From: Euperipatoides rowelli
Taxonomy: Eukaryota; Onychophora; Udeonychophora; Euonychophora; Peripatopsidae
Assembly: GCA_003024985.2 (NCBI GenBank)
Contig: PXIH01S0026972.1
DNA: 12,845 nt
Strand: one strand, 5' to 3'
Positions 8,166 to 12,845 of this stretch are shown here, piece after piece. A model generated the notes under the pieces. The model was not told where the DNA came from, ran no database searches, and saw only the letters and a program-made list of their open reading frames with translations. The stretch's first letter is position 1; each line of letters starts with the position of its first letter. The position numbers and the translations under genes were made by a program.

Positions 8166-9439
8166 GTGAGTATCACTTTCCCAGCAGTCTTTGATTTTGA
8201 ACAAATGGCTAAAGCCAAGAAGAAGATGAAGAACTACAAAGCATTTTGCAATCTAATCCATCAAATCTTTGTCTAAAAATATAAAAAAATCCCTGACACA
8301 GAAGTTAAACTTTATTGTGATACATCAATGCTAAAACTAAGACCATTCATTCCATCACAATATGGATTAAATGTCAACAATACATTGCATAACCTATCTC
8401 ATCCAGCATACAAGAAACAACTAAACTAGTGGCAGAAAGATATATATGGCCTGGAATGAACAAAGACTGTAACAGATGGACAAAAGCCTGCATCCAGTGC
8501 CAAAAAGAAAAAGTGACTAGACACACACACACACATAGGACACCAGGCATATTTGAACTTGCATCAAGCAGATTTGACCATGTACTTTTGGATCTTATTG
8601 GATGCATGCCTTCCTGTCGAGGATTCCGATACTGCATCACAATGATAGACCAATTCACCAGGTGGCCAGAAGTATTACCAATAGAAGATATCTCAGCAGA
8701 AACAGTAGCAAGAAACTTCATTTCAGGCTGGATATCAAAATTTGGAGTCCCATCTCAAGTAACAACAGATCAAGGTCGACAGTTTGAAGCCGAACTGTTC
8801 AAATCACTGTCCAGAATGCTAGGAATCAAGAAACTGCTAACAACAGCATTCAACCCTAAAGCAAATGGAATGATTGAAGGTATACACCAAACACTAAAAG
8901 CTGCAATCCCAACATACATGATAGACAAGTGGGTAGATAGATGTATTACCATTGATATTCCATGGATTCAGAGCAGCCTTAAAACCTGACATAGCTACTA
9001 CATCAGTCAAATTGGTGTTTGGTACATCACTGCTGCTACCAGGTAAGTTCTTTTGCAAGTCAAACCCTGAACTCTTACCCAGTGAATTTGTAGAACTACC
9101 AATGACTAGCATGCAGAAACTACAACCTCTTCCTACATCTAGCCATGGGAAAATATAAATCTATGTACATAAAGATCTTGTTACTTGCCAACAAGTCTTT
9201 GTAAGGCATAATGGAATGAAACAACATTTGCAACCACCATATGAAGGGCCTTTTAAAATCATCTTATGACACTCAAAATTTTTCAAATTAAATATTAGGC
9301 TTTAGAAAAAATAATTTCCATAGACAGATTAAAAGCTGCATTCTTGATAAAATAAGAGCAAAAACAACCACTTGAAAACAGGAAATTTAACATAACTACA
9401 AAATCCGGTAGACATGTACATTTCCTGGATAGATTTTAA
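8166..9439 (+). pseudogene. Integrase domain of pol and C-terminal tail (broken)
   Basis: Integrase joins the DNA copy to the host chromosome. The HHCC finger is split over two frames: two His codons at 8388 and 8400, and CIQC at 8489-8500. The core lies in one open frame (8429-8989) with Asp at residue 55 (LLDLIG), Asp 114 (TTDQGRQFE) and Glu 150 (MIEGIHQTL). Exactly 35 residues separate the last two, the DD35E spacing. Then follow HGFRAALK and FGTSLLLPGKF in another frame (8952-9158), QPPYEGPFKI (9234-9265), a GPY/F-type C-terminal module, IDRLKAAF, and SGRHVHFLDRF ending at TAA 9437-9439. A short AC repeat encodes HTHTH between finger and core. The core is the best preserved part of the element. 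Confidence 0.9.
8521..8534. repeat. Short (AC)n run inside integrase
   Basis: Seven AC units give the peptide THTHT between the zinc finger and the catalytic core. The reading frame stays open through it. Confidence 0.85.
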
Positions 9440-9465
9440 AAACAGTAAGTTGTGTGAACCACACT

Positions 9466-9473
9466 GGAAAGGG
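9466..9473 (+). promoter_or_regulatory. Polypurine tract
   Basis: GGAAAGGG sits directly against the TG of the 3' LTR, where the plus-strand primer is made in LTR retrotransposons. It fixes the start of the 3' LTR at 9474. Confidence 0.75.
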
Positions 9474-9729
9474 TGTACTGTATATATTTATAATTATGCT
9501 TAGCTGCTAGTAGATAATGTAATATATTTATTATTGTACATGAGACAGTACCAGCGTTGGCAGTTGATAAAGAAGGGAGACACACAGAGAGAAAAAATGT
9601 CAGCAAGCTGAAGTTTATAGCTATTATTTTGGTTTAACCACCACCCAAATAAAGTTTTAGTCCTTCCAATTTTAAACCTGTTTTTCCGTGCTGAGTCTAT
9701 CAAGTTTCTATACTGTATACACCACAGCA
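9474..9729 (+). repeat. 3' long terminal repeat
   Basis: It begins TGTACTGTATATATTTA just after the polypurine tract and ends CCACAGCA, so it has TG...CA ends. It is 256 bp against 282 bp for the 5' copy. By hand alignment roughly 27 substitutions separate them over about 250 aligned bases, plus several indels, which indicates an old insertion. Confidence 0.88.
9648..9653 (+). terminator. AATAAA polyadenylation signal in 3' LTR
   Basis: Same conserved context as in the 5' LTR; in this copy it would end the element transcript. Confidence 0.6.
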
Positions 9730-9733
9730 AAGT
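9730..9733. repeat. Right target-site duplication AAGT
   Basis: It matches 5014-5017 exactly and abuts the CA end of the 3' LTR. From here the LINE endonuclease frame resumes. Confidence 0.65.
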
Positions 9734-10305
9734 AATAAAACAAACAGATAGATATATTGATTTAAATCTCAATATTGATGGTAAAAGGTCACAAATAATA
9801 AACTATTATGTACCTAATAATGTGCTAATGAATATAGCTATTGCAAAGGAGATATTACAGTATGTGGAGCAAAATGTAGACAATATTTTATTTGGCAGGA
9901 CCTTAACGTAACTAATATATCAAAATTTTCAGATTTAAAGGTTTTTTTTTAGAGGGTAATGGATTTAAAGATATAGCAGCAATGAGAAATTTGGAACATT
10001 TATCTACACACTTTGGGGTAATCTCAAATAGGTTTGATTATCTTTTTATAAGATCATTTGAGTTTAAGGTAAATATGTATGAGGTAAGACCTACAGCTAT
10101 ATCCGATCATGGTATAATTTTTATATCATTAATTATTTCGATGATTCAGGAGATTCCTACTTATATAAGGAAAAAACTTCATACATTCATACACCCTGCC
10201 TTTAATTTCGGGTTAGATGACAGATCACAAATTTATATCATGGTTCATGAATTAAGTAAATCATCTGAGTGTTTAAAATTTGGATGTATTTTAAAATGGG
10301 TTTAA
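9730..10305 (+). pseudogene. LINE ORF2, C-terminal half of the AP-like endonuclease (broken)
   Basis: The first open part (from 9729 in frame to about 9910) encodes NLNIDGKRSQIINYYVPNN, the central endonuclease strand ending in the Asn-Tyr-x-x-Pro-Asn motif, followed by a helix and LFGRTLT, which stands where GGDFN-like residues are expected. After a shift in a T-run (9943-9951), the frame 9955-10305 encodes NRFDYLFIR, the DNA-contacting R-x-D-Y motif, and ISDHGII, with the catalytic Asp-His at 10105-10110. Because both halves of the domain survive on either side of the LTR element, the insertion site is well defined. Confidence 0.82.
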
Positions 10306-10629
10306 CTAAACTAATATTGAATTCAGGGGTACAATATAAGATGAATTTATATGTTGTTATTAATGAAAGGCAACTGACAATGGATAAACTTAAGCATATA
10401 AACAGGGATCGAATAGCATGTTATTTGAAATTGGAGAAGCAACTTAATGAGCTTATTGATCAAAGGAATCAGGTTAATAATTTATTATTGAAGAGACAAT
10501 GGGTTGAATAATGAATGAATTCGAATACTTGCTAAAAATTAAAATATTTAATAAACCAAAGGCTTGTTCTTTTTCTTATTTAAAAGTAGGAGATGAAGTA
10601 TCAAGTGGAGCTTGTTTAATTAAACAACT
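10306..10629 (+). pseudogene. LINE ORF2, linker between endonuclease and reverse transcriptase
   Basis: The frame 10269-10511 contains a charged helical segment (LKLEKQLNELIDQRNQVNN, then LLLKRQWVE) typical in position and character of the region joining endonuclease to polymerase in L1/Tx1-type ORF2, where residues such as R-x-x-W and a following FS(Y/F)L block occur. Two adjacent stops (TAA TGA at 10509-10514) and a frame change follow. CSFSYLKVGDEVSSGA (10566-10613) then resembles the block before the polymerase. Confidence 0.55.
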
Positions 10630-11604
10630 TTAGATCACATTGAATGTATGTATGGTGATGAGAATCATATGAGTGTGGTAGTCCCTCAGGTTTTGACTTT
10701 TGACTTGGATAATTCTCAAGATGATTGTAGAATTATAATTGATCAAAAGACTATAACTCAGACCTTGTAATTGTTAAATCAAAATAGTGCTCCTGGCCCT
10801 TACCTGTTAACTTTGAAATTGTTTAATGAATTGAAACATGTTATTTTACCAAATCTTATAAAGTTGTTTAATGGTTAATTGCCGGTACCTTATTGTTATG
10901 AACCTATTACTTCCTCTTATAGGATTTTTTTTCTAAAGAGTGATGTATTGGCTGGTCAACCTGTTAGTTTGGCACAGTTAAGGCCAATAAACATTCAGAA
11001 CATTGAGAGTAACGTGTTTGCAAAAATTTTAAATATTAAGCGTGCTCAGGTGTTGCCAACAAAGTTATCAATGTCTCAATTTTTCTTAAAAGGGCTAATA
11101 TTCATACCCCTATTTTTATTAATGCAAGATATTCTTAATAAAATAAAAATAAATAGATTTAAAAAGGCTATGATGATTTTGTTAGATGTCTCAAAGGCAT
11201 TTGACAATGCAAGTCATAGGTATTTGATTAAAAAAAATGGATTTATTTGGTAGGTCTACACTTACTAGAGGTTTAGCAGATTATATTTTGAGCAAAAAAA
11301 ATATTCTTAAATATAAGGGCACACTGTTTGAGTCAGTAGTATTGAGAGGTGAATTACGTAAGGTTTCCTCGTCAGTACATAATTGTTTGCTATATACATT
11401 AATAGCTTAATTGAAAAGTTGAATGAAACCAAACTAGGCGAAACAACACAGTATGGCAATTTGTTAATTACTGCCCTTTGTTATGTAGATGATATTGGAA
11501 TAATACTTCGGTCTTCGGGACATCTTCCTAGAGTAATGGGAATTGTTGAGGAATTTTCTCGACAAACTGGGTCATTATTTAATAAAACTGAGACGCATGA
11601 ATAG
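10630..11604 (+). pseudogene. LINE ORF2, reverse transcriptase domain (broken)
   Basis: This polymerase copies the LINE RNA at the nicked target. In order: NSAPGPYLLTLKLF (about 10782-10824), a TAA at 10876 inside the GxLP segment, LAQLRPINIQNIESNVFAKI (10969-11028), MMILLDVSKAFDNASHRYL with motif A Asp codons at 11185 and 11203, a shift at about 11240 into the DLFGRSTL frame, then MFAIYINSLIEKL (11383 on) and ALCYVDDIGIIL with the catalytic YVDD at 11482-11493. It ends with a thumb-like segment. In-frame stops are at 10768 (TAA), 10876 (TAA) and 11602 (TAG). Confidence 0.88.
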
Positions 11605-12670
11605 TTGTCTTATTCAAATAAAGTGACACAGAATTATTCAGTAAATCTTCCACTGACATGGTTGGGGCTTCCTTATCCATTTATTGGTAATGTAATTAGA
11701 TGGAAGTTACGGCAAAAGATTTTAGATGAATTTAATTATTTAAGCCTTAGGCTTAAGAATAGGTTTTTATCTATTAAAACAAGAGTGGCTTAGATTTTAA
11801 TACCTTTCTTAATTCCAAAAATATTATATTATTTACCCCATGTGAAGTTTTCCCAGTCATTTATTGCAAAAGTGAATACAATTTTTGATAGGAATATTTG
11901 GAAAAACTAGGCTTTACCTATAAGTAGAAAGGTGTTGTATCTTCCAGAATATAAGGGAGGTATGGGATTGCATGATGTAATTTATTTTGATGACGTAGTT
12001 AAAGCAAATGCCTGGATTGCAAATAATAAATTTTTTGCTGTAATTGATTCTTTAGATGAGGTAATTCCAACTGATGCACCACCCCTGATTTTGAAGAATA
12101 TTGTATGTTATATTGGTTGAAATTTGCATTTGATGAACTTTTAGACTCATTTGACATTTTATTTGTTGCAAATTTTTCTATACGGTATACTTAAAAATAA
12201 TGGTGCAGGATTATGTAAATAGTCCTTTGTCGGTTTGTGGCCATTTATGAAAAGGTATCTAAAAAAGGTTGGAATTCCCAAGAATTTGATGGATTTTATT
12301 TATAAGGTAATCCACGATGTAAACTTTACGAATTATAAGTTAAATACTACATTTATTCTTCAAGTAGATGACAAAATGTAATTTTTGTAATGGTAAGGAT
12401 GAGTTTCTTATGTATTGTTTAATTTATGTATTTTACTGATTTGAGAGCTAGGATTCATATTACTATAAATGTAACGATAATTTTGCAGGATCGGATTTAA
12501 TGTCCTTGTTTTTGTTTGTATTACAAAATAGAAAGTCTGGATGGTTTTTATTATTTGTTGCTTTTCTAATGTGGAAAATAAGGAGCGAAAAAGTATTTAA
12601 AAATATGAATCTTAGGCCTTGGATTTATTTGATGTCACAGTTGAAGAGCTGTATCAAAAAGATAGGATAG
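11605..12670 (+). pseudogene. LINE ORF2, C-terminal region (broken)
   Basis: The frame of the polymerase continues to 12117 with only two further stops, both TAG (11791, 11908). It encodes LPLTWLGLPYPF, LSLRLKNRFLSIKTRVA and LPEYKGGMGLHDV, the W-x-x-R-x-L-S and GGLGL-like blocks found downstream of the polymerase in L1/Tx1-type ORF2. After a TGA at 12118 the reading is patchy. CNFCNGKDEFLMYC (12377-12418) is in the right place for the C-terminal cysteine motif of such proteins, but the expected His is not visible. SEKVFKNMNLRPWIYL leads to a TAG at 12668-12670, which I take as the end of ORF2. The function of this region is not well known. Confidence 0.7.
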
Positions 12671-12845
12671 GTTTGAAATTTGCGATTTATGAAAAAAAAT
12701 GGCTTAATATGATTTAAAATTTTTTGTTTAAATGGCTTTGACTAAATACCATGTATCTATACTTTATTAGAAAAACTCATTTTTGTTGTTGATGTTCTTG
12801 TTTAGAGTTTGAAAAGAATTGTATAATTTTGTTTTTTTGGTTAAT
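12671..12845 (+). other. Probable LINE 3' untranslated region
   Basis: T-rich sequence without a gene. I see no poly(A) tail or tandem short repeat, so the 3' end of the LINE lies beyond or has decayed. Confidence 0.4.

Larger units (their letters stand above)
5018..9729 (+). mobile_element. Decayed Ty3/gypsy LTR retrotransposon, CsRn1-like
   Basis: This is a complete but inactive element of about 4.7 kb: 5' LTR, primer-binding site, gag, protease, reverse transcriptase, RNase H, integrase, polypurine tract, 3' LTR. Integrase lies after reverse transcriptase/RNase H, the Ty3/gypsy order. A WYH...C gag finger, a primer site resembling the complement of the tRNA-Trp 3' end, and protease/integrase wording place it near the CsRn1 group known from flatworms, arthropods and other animals. 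There is no envelope-type gene: only about 34 bases separate the end of pol from the 3' LTR. It has numerous stops and frameshifts and about 11% LTR divergence. It sits in the endonuclease domain of the host LINE in the same orientation. Confidence 0.9.
3315..12670 (+). mobile_element. Decayed L1/Tx1-like non-LTR retrotransposon, split by an LTR element
   Basis: The two halves (3315-5017 and 9730-12670) form one LINE in plus orientation: ORF1 with a double zinc-knuckle region, then ORF2 with AP-type endonuclease, reverse transcriptase and a long C-terminal region. Removing the inserted LTR element leaves about 4.6 kb, with ORF2 near 1,070 codons, a size reasonable for this type of element. 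The L1/Tx1-like call rests on the SAPGP-type entry to the reverse transcriptase, LLDVSKAFD, CYVDD, and the later block around YKGGMGLHD. It contains many stops and frameshifts and is inactive. The coordinates given are those of recognisable coding sequence: neither the 5' untranslated region, the 3' end, nor a target-site duplication of the LINE itself could be defined. Confidence 0.85.

Noticed and set aside
8374-9112. Minus-strand frames opposite integrase (60-115 codons)
   Set aside because: They are antisense shadows of the well-preserved integrase core.
9440-9465. Possible envelope gene between pol and 3' LTR
   Set aside because: Only about 26 bases separate the pol stop from the polypurine tract, so there is no room for one.
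1-12845. tRNA, rRNA, CRISPR, riboswitch or bacterial operon signals
   Set aside because: None was seen by eye; the composition and element types are those of animal nuclear DNA.

Overview
The window reads as AT-rich animal nuclear DNA, most likely from an invertebrate; I cannot name the species. There are no bacterial operons, ribosome binding sites, RNA genes or CRISPR arrays, and I see no intact host protein-coding gene. What can be recognised is decayed retrotransposon sequence, microsatellites and one large palindrome.

Layout. Bases 3-107 (minus strand) are a fragment of a non-LTR retrotransposon reverse transcriptase cut by the window edge. Bases 108-3314 are AT-rich non-coding DNA with a (TG)n run (1778-1804) and a near-perfect, spacerless palindrome (1981-2185). 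From about 3315 to about 12670 there is one long, decayed non-LTR retrotransposon (LINE) on the plus strand. ORF1 (3315-4196) has a two-knuckle zinc region. ORF2 has an apurinic-type endonuclease, a reverse transcriptase with YVDD, and a long C-terminal region most like the L1/Tx1 group.

The LINE is split in its endonuclease domain by a second element in the same orientation, a Ty3/gypsy LTR retrotransposon at about 5018-9729. Its parts run 5' LTR, tRNA-Trp-like primer site, gag with a WYH...C finger, aspartic protease, reverse transcriptase, RNase H, DD35E integrase with a GPF-type C-terminus, polypurine tract, 3' LTR. Gag finger, protease wording and primer site together suggest the CsRn1-like group. 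A 4-bp duplication (AAGT) flanks it exactly, and removing the insert with one AAGT copy leaves the LINE endonuclease frame continuous across the join.

Both elements carry many stops and frameshifts, and the two LTRs differ at roughly one site in nine, so both are old and inactive. The order of events is LINE insertion, then LTR-element insertion, then decay of both. I found no convincing new biological system. The points most worth a second look are the palindrome, the resolved nested insertion, and an unexplained open Cys-rich frame between LINE ORF1 and ORF2.
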